From the NCBI GenBank assembly GCA_026874595.1, contig CM049306.1, positions 86,565,142 through 86,629,141 of the forward strand: a stretch of 64,000 bases of DNA, read 5' to 3'. Within the stretch, counting starts at the first letter, position 1; every line of letters starts with the position of its first letter. The translations under genes and the position numbers were made by a program. The notes below the pieces were generated by a model, which was not told the origin of the DNA, made no database searches, and was given only the letters and a program-made list of their open reading frames with translations. Below are positions 45,499 through 55,925 of this stretch, piece after piece. The DNA is from Sipunculus nudus (taxonomy: Eukaryota > Annelida > Sipuncula > Golfingiida > Sipunculidae).

Positions 45499-47521
45499 GA
45501 CGTCCCCCCACCGACTTCTTAAAACCGTTGCTACCGGCCTTTTTGGATTTGGGCTGCCTATAGCTGCCCTTATCCTTTTTGGATGATGCGTTACTGGCTG
45601 GTACCGATCGAGCTCTCGGCTCCTCACGGTCCTTTTCCGTTCCTCTGTCCGACAGCGCCGTCCACGACAATTCTAGGCCTAGGTGCCTAGTAGCCGACTT
45701 CTTCACCACTGTTACGGCCCGTTCTCTGGGCTCATTGACTTTCGCCAGCTTCAGCGTTTCTGTGATCACTTCACAGAGAAACTTTATCAGTTTCTCTGGG
45801 TTGATCTCTAGCATAGCCTGGCTTTCAGCCACGGCTTGCTCCTCCGCCGGAGCTACCCCTTTTTCCGTTACATTGCGGTTTTTGGCCGCGGCCCGCCCTC
45901 CGGCAAGCCTGGTGGACGTGCTACCGCTAGCCACGACCTGCCCCCTTTCGGGAGCGGGAGCCTTCTGGGTCCTTACAGCCTCTGAGGCCGTGGGTCCCCG
46001 GGAGCCTCTGGTGATTTTGGCGTAGGTCACGCCAGTCTGGTGGGCTTTGCCTTTCCTGCCTTCCGCGCTCTTGCTGGTCGGCTTCCCTTCAGTGCCGTGT
46101 TTAGCCGTTGTCGGCCTCTGCCGGGCACCTTTGAAGGCTGTACAGCCCCTGTACATCGCCCTGTGGTCGCCCCCGCAGTTTGCACATTTTGGCTTGCTCT
46201 TGTCGGCTGCCCTTCGACAATCTTTGGCATAGTGGCCTGCCTCGCCACAGTGCCTGCACTTGCCAGCCTTAGTGCATACTTTGGCCGTGTGCCCGAACTG
46301 GTAGCAGTTCAGGCACTGGATCGGCTCTACGGCCTTCCGGAAAGCCTCGCAGCGTATACGCTCGCTCCCGTACCTGAACCCGTGCTCGAGTGCCCTCGTA
46401 GCGCTCTCGCTCTGCTGAAAGTGCACGAGCACCTTCCACACCGGCTTTTTTCCGTGCCTGAGCCGCACGACCTCTTTGGCTTTTAAGCCCTGTTCATTTA
46501 ACTCCGCCATGATCTCCTCTGTTGAGATATGCGGGCTCATTCCTCTGGCCACCACCGATGTTTGTTGGGTGCCCTCTGGTTTGGCTTGCTTGTTGCCCCG
46601 TGCAAGCTCCACCACTACCTTGGGCCCCGCCTTGATCAGTGGGCGCCAGTCGGGCCTGGCTTCCCTTGCTGTTTCGGGGAGCGTGACCACCATTACTCCC
46701 CTGTCGAACTTTGTCTTACAGGCGGAGGTGCCCGTGCACTCCGTCACCAGCCTGTTCATTTTTCTACTGTTCTGCCTGAGGGCTGCCGGTAAGCCCCTGA
46801 CCCAGTACCGAGCCAAGCCCTCTTTCTCCTGGTCGGCCACCTCACCTTCCGGCTGGCCGTTCTCCGTGCTCCCTGTCCGTACAGGCGAGCTTCGGGTCGG
46901 AGTTCCGTCCGCTGCTTGATTAACCCGGGTCCCCGGTTTGGTGGGCGACCCGCTATCACCTGAGCGGACTGGATTCGAGGGCGTCGATCTCTCGATCGAG
47001 CTCGGGGACAGTGTCCTGAGAACCGTCGGCCACTCAGGCGATCCCACGTCTATGATTGGAGACCCCGACCGTTCGGGCGTCCCCGCCTTGTCCGGCCCCG
47101 GGACCTCCGGGGTGACCACTCCCGGGGTCTGCGGGGTTACCACTACCCTGTATGAATCGTTGCCCCTCTCCGGGGAGTCATCGAATAGCTCGAAACTGGC
47201 GTCCCCTGTCGGGGTGGCCGGTACCGAACTCGGGGAACCCAGCGTAGAGCTTGGCGAGTTCGATGCCCCTTGCATCGCTCCCTCGCCTGCTGGGCTCTGT
47301 GAGGCCGAACCCTTGTTCGCGCCTCGACCCTCCATCTCGGTCCGCACGTCCGCCGCCTGCGCTCTACCGATGCTCTCCGTGATGAGCCCCGTAATCATCT
47401 GGAGGGCGTCAGGCCCGTGCCTTGCTGCCTGCTGCAGCCCACCTGTGATCTGGGTGAGACCCGGGATCACTTCTCTTTCCCTCTGAGAAAGCACCAACAG
47501 CCTGGTAAGTGCTTCCGCCAT
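45491..47521 (-). CDS. LINE ORF1: nucleic-acid-binding protein with three CCHC zinc knuckles (676 aa)
   Basis: ATG at 47521 lies 28 bases from the last 5' hairpin. Residues 1-230 are low-complexity, rich in Ser, Pro, Thr and Gly. Residues about 300-395 form the domain that precedes knuckles in Jockey ORF1 proteins (SPHISTEEIMAELNEQGLKA, KPVWKVLVHFQ, RCEAFRKAVEPIQC). Three knuckles follow near 402-459: CLNCYQFGHTAKVC, CRHCGEAGHYAKDC and CANCGGDHRAMYRGC. The tail is basic and Ala/Lys-rich. It probably packages the element RNA. It ends in TAA at 45493-45491, overlapping the ORF2 start. Confidence 0.9.
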   Translation of the reverse strand: MAEALTRLLVLSQREREVIPGLTQITGGLQQAARHGPDALQMITGLITESIGRAQAADVRTEMEGRGANKGSASQSPAGEGAMQGASNSPSSTLGSPSSVPATPTGDASFELFDDSPERGNDSYRVVVTPQTPGVVTPEVPGPDKAGTPERSGSPIIDVGSPEWPTVLRTLSPSSIERSTPSNPVRSGDSGSPTKPGTRVNQAADGTPTRSSPVRTGSTENGQPEGEVADQEKEGLARYWVRGLPAALRQNSRKMNRLVTECTGTSACKTKFDRGVMVVTLPETAREARPDWRPLIKAGPKVVVELARGNKQAKPEGTQQTSVVARGMSPHISTEEIMAELNEQGLKAKEVVRLRHGKKPVWKVLVHFQQSESATRALEHGFRYGSERIRCEAFRKAVEPIQCLNCYQFGHTAKVCTKAGKCRHCGEAGHYAKDCRRAADKSKPKCANCGGDHRAMYRGCTAFKGARQRPTTAKHGTEGKPTSKSAEGRKGKAHQTGVTYAKITRGSRGPTASEAVRTQKAPAPERGQVVASGSTSTRLAGGRAAAKNRNVTEKGVAPAEEQAVAESQAMLEINPEKLIKFLCEVITETLKLAKVNEPRERAVTVVKKSATRHLGLELSWTALSDRGTEKDREEPRARSVPASNASSKKDKGSYRQPKSKKAGSNGFKKSVGGRHG

Positions 47522-47527
47522 TCTTTT

Positions 47528-47703
47528 ATTCAGTGCCCTCTCACTGAATTGTCTAGATATACTCCCGCTCGGGCAGTATTTTGGTTTCCCGACCTTTCTC
47601 GATATATTCCTTTTGGGAATATATCGGGCTTTTCCTCTCGCCCTTTTTGACCTCGCTCCTCTGTCGGGTCTTATTATTTTATTCCCGTTCGGGCAATAAA
47701 ATA
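47528..47703 (-). promoter_or_regulatory. Four consecutive hairpins in the LINE 5' UTR
   Basis: Inverted repeats: 47528-47549 (ATTCAGTG/CACTGAAT, perfect), 47559-47579 (ATACT-CCCG / CGGGCAGTAT), 47600-47626 (CGATATATTCC/GGAATATATCG, perfect 11 bp) and 47675-47703 (TATTTTATT-CCCG / CGGGCAATAAAATA). The second and fourth share the same CCCG-NN-CGGGC core with one unpaired base at the same place. They occupy the whole region between the 5' end and the ORF1 start, where LINE internal promoters and translation signals lie. Confidence 0.7.
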
Positions 47704-47742
47704 CTTTTGGATTCTCTCTCCGCCTCCTGCCTCTATTTTCGC

Positions 47743-47753
47743 CACGGCACTCT
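47743..47753. repeat. Target-site duplication of the LINE, right copy
   Basis: CACGGCACTCT is identical to 42048-42058. The DIRS sequence resumes here with CAACTGGGCCGCC, which continues the RT-RNase H connection frame. Confidence 0.9.
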
Positions 47754-48613
47754 CAACTGGGCCGCCACTTTTATCCCATTCGGTCGGCTCGTCCTACGGT
47801 CCTCCCATTTCAGCTCACTGGCGGTCCCTTCGTCCCTGGATGGCCCTTCCCTTTCTCATGCAGGGAGTTCCTTTTTCGCAGGAGATCGATTGTACAGTAT
47901 ATACCGACGCGTCTCTCCTCAGCTGGGGTGCCCATATGGCCGATCTTCGCGCCTCTGGGGTCTGGTCCCCGTCGGACTGCCTCCTGCATATCAATGTCCT
48001 AGAAATTCGAGCCGTCCGTCGCGCGATCTCCCGCTGGTCCCACCGGTTACTCGACCGTCACATTCTCGTACGGACCGACAACACCACGGTCATGGCATAT
48101 ATAAACAGACAGGGCGGTACTCGGTCTCCCTCACTGATGCAGGAGACCTACCTCTTGCTCGATCTGTGTCTCTCCCTCCGGACCTCACTCCGTGTGTCTC
48201 ATCTTCCGGGGGTATCGAACATTCTCGCCGACGTGCTTTCCCGTCGCCCCTGCGTCTCCTCCTCCGCCTGTGATCCTTCCGCTCCCAGGTATTCAGGATC
48301 TCTTCACTCGTCTGGGGCGTCTGGAATTCGATCTGTTCGATTTTCCCTTCCTCCAGTTCTCGTGCCTACCACAAGACGTCTACGTCACCCACGCAACCGT
48401 GTCCCCGACACCCCACCGTCTGTGTGGTCTCACCGGTTTCTCTACGCGTTTCCGGTTCCCCTTCTAATCCGCCGTATCCTCCTCCGTCTGTCCCGAGCGG
48501 ACCGGACAGATCTCCTCCTCGTACTCCCGTTTCATCCTGCGGCTCCCTGGTTTCCTCTGTGGCGCTCGCTTATCTCCCGGCCACCGCTTCTTCTACCGCT
48601 CAAGACTTTGAGA
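47743..48613 (+). pseudogene. DIRS RNase H and following conserved region, 3'-truncated
   Basis: One frame reads IDCTVYTDASLLSWGAHM, then NVLEIRAVRRAISRW, LVRTDNTTVMAYINRQGG and LPGVSNILADVLSRR, giving the D-E-D-D residues of RNase H. Downstream, PPSVWSHRFLYAFPVPLLIR and LVLPFHPAAPWFPLW match the segment conserved after RNase H in DIRS elements, although in shifted frames. The sequence ends at about 48613, where DNA homologous to 10789 begins. The tyrosine recombinase is missing. Confidence 0.78.
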
Positions 48614-49537
48614 TTATTTTTCTATTTCTGCATGCAAATAAAAAAAGTGAATCATTTGAGCAACCCATGGTCAGATTTGTTATGAATATTTTCAGTTTCC
48701 ACTTGAGACACAGACACGAGTCAATCACATATATAAGGCCTTCGCACCTCAGAATATGTTAATTAAAGCTACTTATTTCTGATTTTGACCATAAAGCTAA
48801 TATTATATTTTATATGATACATTATATTATACAATATATATATATATATCTTATATCATATCATATATATAATATTATATCATATATATTATATGTTACA
48901 TGTAAAATAATTATGAATAATTTATTAATTTAAAATCCGTAAATTATTTTCTTTAAACAAAACACAAATAAATGCGGATATATTTCGTGTCTTCCTACTT
49001 TTAAAGCTGAAGTCGTTAGGTAGGGAGTCGTTTCTCTGCCGAGTCAGTCTTCAATGGTCTGCGGGGGTGGGAATTAAGAGTTATAATAAAGGCGGACGGA
49101 ATGGACATTAACAGACGTTATGGTCATTCACTGTACATTTCTAAGATTACTTCCACAAATCACTACTACGTTACCCTCGTTTATATGTGTTTAACCATAT
49201 TCGTAACAGCAGACCCTGTGTAAAGACTCCAACCAACCCCCATTTCCAGTTACTTAGAACTCAATATCTTAAACCGATTTTATATTACCCCGGGAATATA
49301 GCGTGGGCCTAATTTCAAATCATAAATCACCATTAATGTGGTCATATACTAACCTTTTGTTTAGTTAAAACAATATTATATTATAATTACAACTAGAGAT
49401 ACATTTAGGGAATAAAATACACATGATATTTATATGAACGACTTTGAATTTGCAGATATGGGTGCACTCTGCCTAATAGCGTGCATGACAGCTCATATGA
49501 ATTGAATGATATCACAGGCATAGGAGCATCATTTTTA

Positions 49538-49890
49538 CATAATATGGCCAATGAACTAAGGCTACAAGAGTTTGGAGATTTTCATACTGCTTGCTTAATG
49601 TTTAAAATAGATAATGGAATAGTGGCAGATTATGTTTACAATTAACAGTAAAATATATATTATTGATACAGGAGCTCTGGCAGAGGAGATTTTTATATTA
49701 AGAGGTCCCTAAAAGACATAGGTAAAAAATCATTAAGTTATAGAGGAGCAGTAAAATGGAACCTCAGCCAACGTATTATAGGAACTGAAATTAGGAACAA
49801 TTCAAATTATTTAATAGAGAGGAATATTTGGTTAGATGCTGGATTGATGTATAATGTTGTATGTCTTGTGCCAAATGTGTTTCGGAGTTA
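49538..49890 (+). pseudogene. LINE reverse-transcriptase C-terminal remnant (copy 2)
   Basis: A frame reads HNMANELRLQEFGDFHTACL, MFKIDNGIVADYVYN, three stops, then SSGRGDFYIKRSLKDIGKKS and LSYRGAVKWN. The SYRGA..WN motif is characteristic of the end of many LINE ORF2 proteins. The stops within about 10 codons show it is dead. It is older than the segmental duplication because copy 1 retains its beginning. Confidence 0.55.
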
Positions 49891-50024
49891 AACAGCAGTA
49901 CTGCACTCAAACGTCATCTTAATACTTCTAGTCTGAACTTAAATGTATTTTATACACGTTTAATTGAATATGTGATATGTTTATGTACTCAGAACTGCAT
50001 CCTTATCTTACATCTTTATCATTA

Positions 50025-50062
50025 GGGCGGGGGTGGGGGGGGGGGGGTGGGGGGGGGGGGTG
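50025..50062 (+). repeat. G-run (potential G-quadruplex)
   Basis: Runs of G interrupted by single T or C residues occupy about 38 bp, with runs of 12 or more. No function is evident. Confidence 0.6.
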
Positions 50063-50120
50063 AATCTATTCTCGGGGCGCAGTGGGGGGATGGTGGTAGA
50101 GGGTTGTAAGATATGTTTAT

Positions 50121-50122
<2 letters not shown>

Positions 50123-50168
<46 letters not shown>
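50123..50168. repeat. (AT)n microsatellite
   Basis: A pure alternating AT run lies in the DNA that distinguishes copy 2 from copy 1. Confidence 0.85.
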
Positions 50169-50173
<5 letters not shown>

Positions 50174-50389
50174 TGGAATTGATTTTTAATCCATTTTGTA
50201 AATAATATTTTCTAAAACATTGGAGGGAAATGACAAATGTATACAAATGTTTAAGAGAAATGTTTAATATTTCAGTAAATTTTACACTATTTTTGATTTA
50301 TGACCGTAAAATATTAAACCTGTTGAGGAATTGTAAGCTAGGGCGATAACATATATAAATAATTGGAGAGTCACCTGAGTAGTACATCA

Positions 50390-50392
<3 letters not shown>

Positions 50393-50457
<65 letters not shown>
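50393..50457. repeat. (AT)n microsatellite, counterpart of 11924-12029
   Basis: It sits at the homologous position in copy 2: both are followed by (A)TGAG(C/T)GCTAAAAA..TTA.TGAAAA and the CCTCTGACCT segment. Confidence 0.85.
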
Positions 50458-50460
<3 letters not shown>

Positions 50461-51997
50461 AATGAGTGCTAAAAAATTACTGAAAAATAACCTCTGACCT
50501 GGCAGAATATCATCAAACAGGATATAATCTATTTCACTAAGCATGACAGAATAAGTTTGTCAAACCCCAGCTGTGTCACTGAAACTTACAAAACACTTAA
50601 GCTTGTTAATTTCAGGCCCCTCGACACACCTGTATGCACATAAACAAACAAGGTCAAGTCTTCTGATGGCTCGACCCCATATACTCCACGTTTAGGATAT
50701 TTATCAAAACAATGGAGGCTTAACTCTACATTATATTCTGGTTTAAGAGGCATGGTCTAAAAATATTCACGTGTATAGTAAATTTTTAGTACCAAACAAA
50801 GTTATCTCTTTAAATGCCTTGACCCCTATGTGCTAAATGTCCAAAATAATTTTTTTTAATTGGGACGTAACTCTACATCTTATTCTGGATTTAGAGGCTG
50901 ATGATGCCCGATGACGCGGCCGCTCCGTATTGTTTATAATTAAACTTTATACTAATTTTTAGGTAATTAAGCAAATATTTAGTTATGGGTATTACAATTA
51001 ACATTTAGATATCAGGGGAACAAATCAAATCGTCAATTTTTACAATGCATTAAAGATCACGAAGACATAAATCAAGCTTAAAGTTCCATTATAACAATAA
51101 TTCAACTGAAACCATTGAATTTTATTTTGCATGTATTAAATAAAAGAATTATAATTTGAAATCGTAATTTGTTATCTATGACATAACAGCTGGAGAGAGA
51201 GAAGGAAGTATACCTTTACAAAAGGAAAAAAATTGTTTTCAAAACAAGTTTACCAAGGTTGCTTCACTTACAGTTCACATTAATATACCAGTCATATGAT
51301 CAATATGTCTCTAAACTTGGTCCTCATAGATGCAGACGTCCCTTATATTTTCTAAATGTGAAAAGTATGTGACAAAATTATCGTCAGAATTTTTCTGTCA
51401 ACATCATTTTCATAATAAGTCAACTCAAGTCGAAAACATTTATTATTTATCTGAGGTAAAAATATTATAAATGCACAGCCTAAAGTAGCCCATAAGAATG
51501 AACTCCTCAATTGCTTTTTCATTGACTGACGCAATGTGGAGTCCATAGATTGCACCTGCAGTTAACTGTGATTATAACACTTCATACTGTTAGATTTAAC
51601 ATATATCCACTGATTAATGTTCAGTACATCTATGTGTATTGTATGTTTGACCACTAGAAAACATTACTGTTCTGTTCTCAGCCCTATTTTGCACCAAGGG
51701 AGTTAAAATATTAACATAATAGTACACAGGCCTAAATCCTTATACAGGACTGCCACCAAATGCAAGATGTCTACAGGGGCTGTTAATGCTTCAATTCTCT
51801 CTGGACAAATAATATCAGTTGTTGATGTTACAGGTGCTTCATGCTTTCCAGAATGGTTATTTTATTACAGGCCTTTCGACATACAACATTATTTGAACAT
51901 TGGTTTGTTAAAACCATAGGAAATATTTTTATTCAATTTCCTTTCTAAGAGTAACAGATCGTATCGTGCTATAACCCCAGTTAGCCCTTTGGTGGGC

Positions 51998-52036
51998 CGG
52001 CGACGCAACAGAAACCTGAAACCTGTTGCGTCGCCG
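51998..52036. repeat. CpG-rich perfect hairpin (14-bp arms)
   Basis: CGGCGACGCAACAG (51998-52011) and CTGTTGCGTCGCCG (52023-52036) are exact inverted copies around an 11-base loop. It lies just upstream of the promoter segment shared with POGLUT1, inside the part that differs between the two duplicated copies. Confidence 0.8.
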
Positions 52037-52080
52037 TCGGCGGCTAAGCCTAAAGATACATTACAAAATTTGCAGGCTCG

Positions 52081-52094
52081 AGCGCCCCCTGCCG
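52081..52094 (+). promoter_or_regulatory. CTCF-like motif in duplicated promoter
   Basis: AGCGCCCCCTGCCG corresponds to AGCGCCCCCTGGCG at 14274-14287 in copy 1. The GCGCCCCCT core is retained in both copies while flanks have changed. It is now separated from exon 1 by the Harbinger insertion. Confidence 0.35.
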
Positions 52095-52134
52095 CAACTT
52101 CTTAAACAGTGCTGACCTCTTCTGGTGATTCTAA

Positions 52135-52190
52135 TGCCCTTCTCACACTGGCGTGAAATGACGCGCGCCTAGTGGCGCTAACGTCAACGC
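52135..52190 (+). repeat. Harbinger left terminal inverted repeat
   Basis: It begins TGCCCTTCTCACACTGGCGT and ends near GTCAACGC. It pairs with 62277-62332. Most mismatches are transitions. Confidence 0.85.
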
Positions 52191-52460
52191 CGGTTATCCC
52201 AAGGGGTTAACCCGAGTCATCGCCAGTAATCTCACTACTCTCCCGGTCTCCGCCAAGTTTTGGGAATGTTAAAAAATTTTCGATTTTAGCGCCTATAGGC
52301 GCATGTCAACGCATGTCAACGCCAATCATTTTGTATCATCGCCTATCATCGCAGGTCAACGCCTAAAAAAATGGCGGGAAAATGTTTGTAAACGCCAAAG
52401 TTTGCACAAGTCAACGCCAATCAATGCAAGTCATCTTCAGTCAACGCCAGTCATGTTAAT
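52190..52460 (+). promoter_or_regulatory. Subterminal motif array (TCAACGC/TCATCGC)
   Basis: About a dozen copies of GTCAACGC, ATCATCGC, GTCATC and variants occur within 270 bp, for example GCATGTCAACGCATGTCAAC and CATCGCCTATCATCGCAGG. Similar motifs (AATCAACG, GATCAACG, inverted GTTGACTC, GCGTTGG) lie at 62095-62280. Such arrays bind the element-encoded DNA-binding protein and transposase in related DNA transposons, so this is the likely role. Confidence 0.55.
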
Positions 52461-52659
52461 GCCATAGCGTGATGAAGTGATGACACACTTTGATTGGCTT
52501 TGACTGGGGATGATAGGCGCCAACATAGACGGCTATGATTGCCTGCCAATGCCATGTATGGCGATGCTTGACTCACGCGAGGCAGACGCCAAACTTGAAT
52601 TCACCTCACGCGGGCCATGATACTGCATCATCGCGGATCAAGCGAACGCGTGGCGTCTG

Positions 52660-52666
52660 TATAAAA
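52660..52666 (+). promoter_or_regulatory. TATA box of the Harbinger MADF/Myb-like gene
   Basis: TATAAAA lies 69 bases upstream of the ATG at 52735 in otherwise GC-richer DNA. The spacing fits a short 5' leader. Confidence 0.5.
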
Positions 52667-53611
52667 ACAGCCCGCACCTCGTGGTCGGTCTCACTTTCAC
52701 ACAGTCTTTCACGCGCTACACAACAGCAGTCATCATGCGCAAGAAAACAGCAAAGAAGGGGGCCAGTACAAGCAAGGCCAGCAAGGAGAGGGAGACCATC
52801 ATAGTGGAGTTCTCCACCACCACCACCTCTGACCACCGGTCTGTTTCTGATGAGGGGGATGAGGATGTTATGTCCCCCACACAACTCCAACCCCGCCCTG
52901 ACATGCCTGCAAGCCTTCCTGCACTGGCAACACTGCCTGACACGTCTGCGACCCAGCCTGTTGAGGAGCCAGCAACCCCACCGCCAGCAGCCCTGCCTGA
53001 ACCTGAACCTAGATCACCCACACCTCCGCCAACCCAGACCCAGACCCAGTCTCCGCAGTCAGAAGCAGGGAGCAGCAGTGATGAGGTAGAGGAGAGAGAG
53101 ACCAAGCGGATGGGGAGGCGCAAGAAGGGACACCTCAATGAGCGCCTCTTCAGATTCACAAAGGAGATCAACGAAGACATAATGACGTGGGTGAGGGAGC
53201 ATCCCTGCCTGTGGAAAACAACACGGTCCGATTTCCACGACCGTGACAAGAAGAATCGGTTGTAGGAGGGCAAGGCCCAGGAGATAGGCTGTACTGGTAA
53301 GTATTGAAATAATAAAAAATGTAAATTTAATACAGTATTGTTCAATGTATTTTTTTAGATATTATTGTAAACAAAATTCACAAATAAATATTTTGCCTTT
53401 TAAAGCAGGGAAATTTAAGGAATGTTTTCACAAAATGCTATTAAAATTGGTGGCTTAATGAAATGTTCATTTTTTTAATATTGTAAAGCCAAAAATATTT
53501 GTAATATTAAATAAACATTGAATGTACATCTTTTAAATTTAATGTTGCCAATTTCTCATTCAAAATCAAGAAAAAAATCCAGGAAATTAGTGGCCTACAA
53601 TAATGTTTAAT

Positions 53612-54040
53612 TTTTAGCTCAGCTGACTGTAAGTCAACTGAGGTATAGGTATGGCGCTTTGTCCGTCGTCCGTCCGTTAGCAGGGCACATATCGTAACCG
53701 CTGACCCTAGAAACCTGTAACTAAAGATCCAGGGAGAATGATAAAAAAAATCTCCCAGGAAACCCAAAATTAGGTCACTGTGACCCATATCTTCCGAGCT
53801 ACGAGGTCCCGAAGTACCCCCCAGAATAATGAAAAATTTGATACACAAGCTCAAGTATCTGAACAACTAATGCATTGATCACCATGATTCTTTGCATGGA
53901 CATTGATCATGAAGTGTTTCATCAATTTTTGAAGACTGGTGGCGCCACCTGTATTTTTTCTCAATTTATAACGAATTATTATCTCTATTTTTGAGACCTT
54001 TAAAGATGTGGTCATCTGTTAACAGGGTACAAATCCTAAC
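53612..54040 (+). repeat. Hairpin-ended dispersed repeat inside Harbinger intron 1
   Basis: It begins TTTTTAGCTCAGCTGACTGTA with AGTCAACTGAGG closing an imperfect hairpin, then GTCCGTCGTCCGTCCGTTAG and CAGGGCACATATCGTAACC. A second start-like string (TTAACAGGGTACAAATCCTA) lies at 54018. It is the longest copy of the family in this window. Confidence 0.6.
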
Positions 54041-55925
54041 AACTGTAACCAGATAATTTCCATGTGATTGGGTCTTGTAACCTTGACCAAATTATTTTAA
54101 AAGATTATGTATGCATTTTAAGCCAAGCTTTTCATCCCAAACCTCCCATCTTACGCATATTGCTGACCTGCTAATAGTAGAAGATTATGAATAAATTTGG
54201 GGTCACAAGGTAAAAGGTCAAGTTCACAGTGCTCATCTGACCACAAGTTTCCAGATGACAACACAAGTTTGGTTTGACATATTTGTTCACGAACTGAACT
54301 TTTATATGGCCCATCATTAAAGTAAGAAAACTGTATATGGTCGACCATAAGGTCAAAGAACCCATTTCTTAGAAAAGAATGTGTATGCAATATTAGCCAA
54401 GGATAGTTAGTTTTTAGATTTTTTTGTCTCAAGGTCATTGGTTCAGGTCATAGGACCCACATTTTGTAAAAGCTTATTAAAATAAGACTTGAAGACAAAT
54501 TCAGCTGAAGTTCCAGACCCTCGGGTCCCTAGTTATGTTAAAAATGTATTTTGTCTGTATTTTTTCAGCACAAGATTTGAAGGCCAGAATTAAGACGCTG
54601 AGGTCAGACCTGGGGCGCATGCTGCGAGACACTGGGCCAAGCGGGAGAGGGGCAGATGGGGAGTTGGACCCCAAACTGTTCTTTGGCAAGCAGAAGTGGT
54701 TATATGATAACCTTGAGTTTCTGGTGCCCTACATCAGAGCAAGGCAAACCCAGTCCAATGAACAGGTAAATAAAAAATAACCCTTTTTCAATTGTTGTTC
54801 TATTTACAAAAAATATTGAGAGTATGTTTACTGCAAATTTATTTTTATATAATATGTACATTATTTACAATCAAATTTTAAAAATTCAAGAAACTCAAGA
54901 CTCTTTCATGCAGCTGGTAGTCTAATTTCTACTCTATGGCCTTGTATCTGAAACACATGAAAATAAAATGTACATATTAATATACATTTTTATTTTTGCA
55001 GTTTGGAGAGTTGCCAGCTTCCTCAGGGGATGAATCAACAGTCAGTGGGCCCTCAACCAGTGTTACCCCCTCAACCAGTGGTACAGCAGCAAAAGCACCA
55101 TCTGCAGCGACTCCTACAACCAGTAGTACCAGAAGGGAGAGCAGCACTTGTAGGAAGAGGAAGCAGGGGAAATAAAGTGAGGAGCTGCAGATGATGAAGC
55201 GTGTAAGTTATGAGTTTTATTCTATTTTTACATTTTACATTTATTTTAAAGTTTTAAATATTGAATTTACCTCTTTACTGAGGCTTTAAATTAAGTATAA
55301 TTGATTTAATTCTAATGTTAAATCATTATTTTTATTTTAAATTGAATATTTTATTGTAATTTACAGAAATTTTATTTTAATTTTAATTGTCATTAATTTC
55401 TATGTTAATGTAAATTTCAGGTAAATTTGACTGTCACAATGATATGTATAATTTTACAAATGATATATGAATCAAGTGTGATATGTTTTTATATATTTCA
55501 GTTGTCTGCACAGATAGAGGCCAGGGCTGCTGCCAGGCAAACACTGCCAAAGGAACCAGATAGGCCCCTCACAGAGGCAGAGGTTGCAGTCAGGGATTTT
55601 CATAATTACATCCGCCCTAAACTCCTGCGGCTGCGGGCGGACATTGAGAGACAATGCAAGACTATATGGTTGACATCTTAAAGGAGGCAGTGATGGCACA
55701 AGATGACCCCAACCGGGGCTACTGGGTCCCCCCACCTTTGTCATCTTTTACCCCTGCACCCAACCAAGCCTATACCTACCAGGGGTACGGGAACTATGGA
55801 AATTATGCGCAGCCTCAACCTCACAGATACACTACTAACGTGACCAGTTTCAGCCCCAACCTGATGTCGCAGCAAGGCATGGGACAAGGCATGGCGACTT
55901 ATCACACTCAGAAGGGCATGGCATA

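Larger units (their letters stand above)
42059..47742 (-). mobile_element. Full-length Jockey-like non-LTR retrotransposon (LINE)
   Basis: This 5684-bp element is inserted antisense into the DIRS element between exact 11-bp target duplications. On the minus strand the order is a 5' UTR with four hairpins (47742-47522), ORF1 (47521-45491), ORF2 (45498-42709), a 3' UTR of 650 bp and a 3' end made of an ATGG repeat (ATGGATGGATGGAT) instead of poly-A. Both ORFs are uninterrupted, so it appears young and possibly active. Apurinic-type endonuclease plus RT plus CCHC knuckles in ORF1 place it in the Jockey/I-like group; the exact clade is not determined. Confidence 0.9.
39650..48613 (+). mobile_element. 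DIRS-type retrotransposon, 3'-truncated and split by a LINE
   Basis: Homologous coding order on + is a gag-like region (about 40000-41150), reverse transcriptase (41160-42058) and, after the LINE insertion, RNase H (47743-48250) and a conserved post-RNase H region (to about 48600). In DIRS elements a tyrosine recombinase gene and split terminal repeats follow, but here the sequence stops abruptly at the junction with the duplicated block (about 48613). Local GC content is much higher than in the neighbours. Several frameshifts and a changed catalytic motif show that the copy is dead. The left boundary is approximate. Confidence 0.75.
48618..52134 (+). repeat. Segmental duplication, copy 2, upstream part
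   Basis: It aligns with 10789-14320. The start is CTGCATGCAAATAAAAAAAG. Later landmarks are GGTAGGGAGTCGTTTCTCTG, CTTCAATGGTCTGCGGGGG, CATTTCTAAGATTACTTCCA, CTTCTGATGGCTCGACCCCA and GAGCGCCCCCTGCCGCAACT. It contains extra DNA not in copy 1 (about 49630-50370, with LINE tail, G-run and AT-run) and a different stretch at 51465-52040. It ends at the Harbinger target site. Confidence 0.8.

Noticed and set aside
45579-47486. Long + strand open frames opposite the LINE ORFs
   Set aside because: GC-rich antisense shadows of ORF1 and ORF2; they have no domain of their own.
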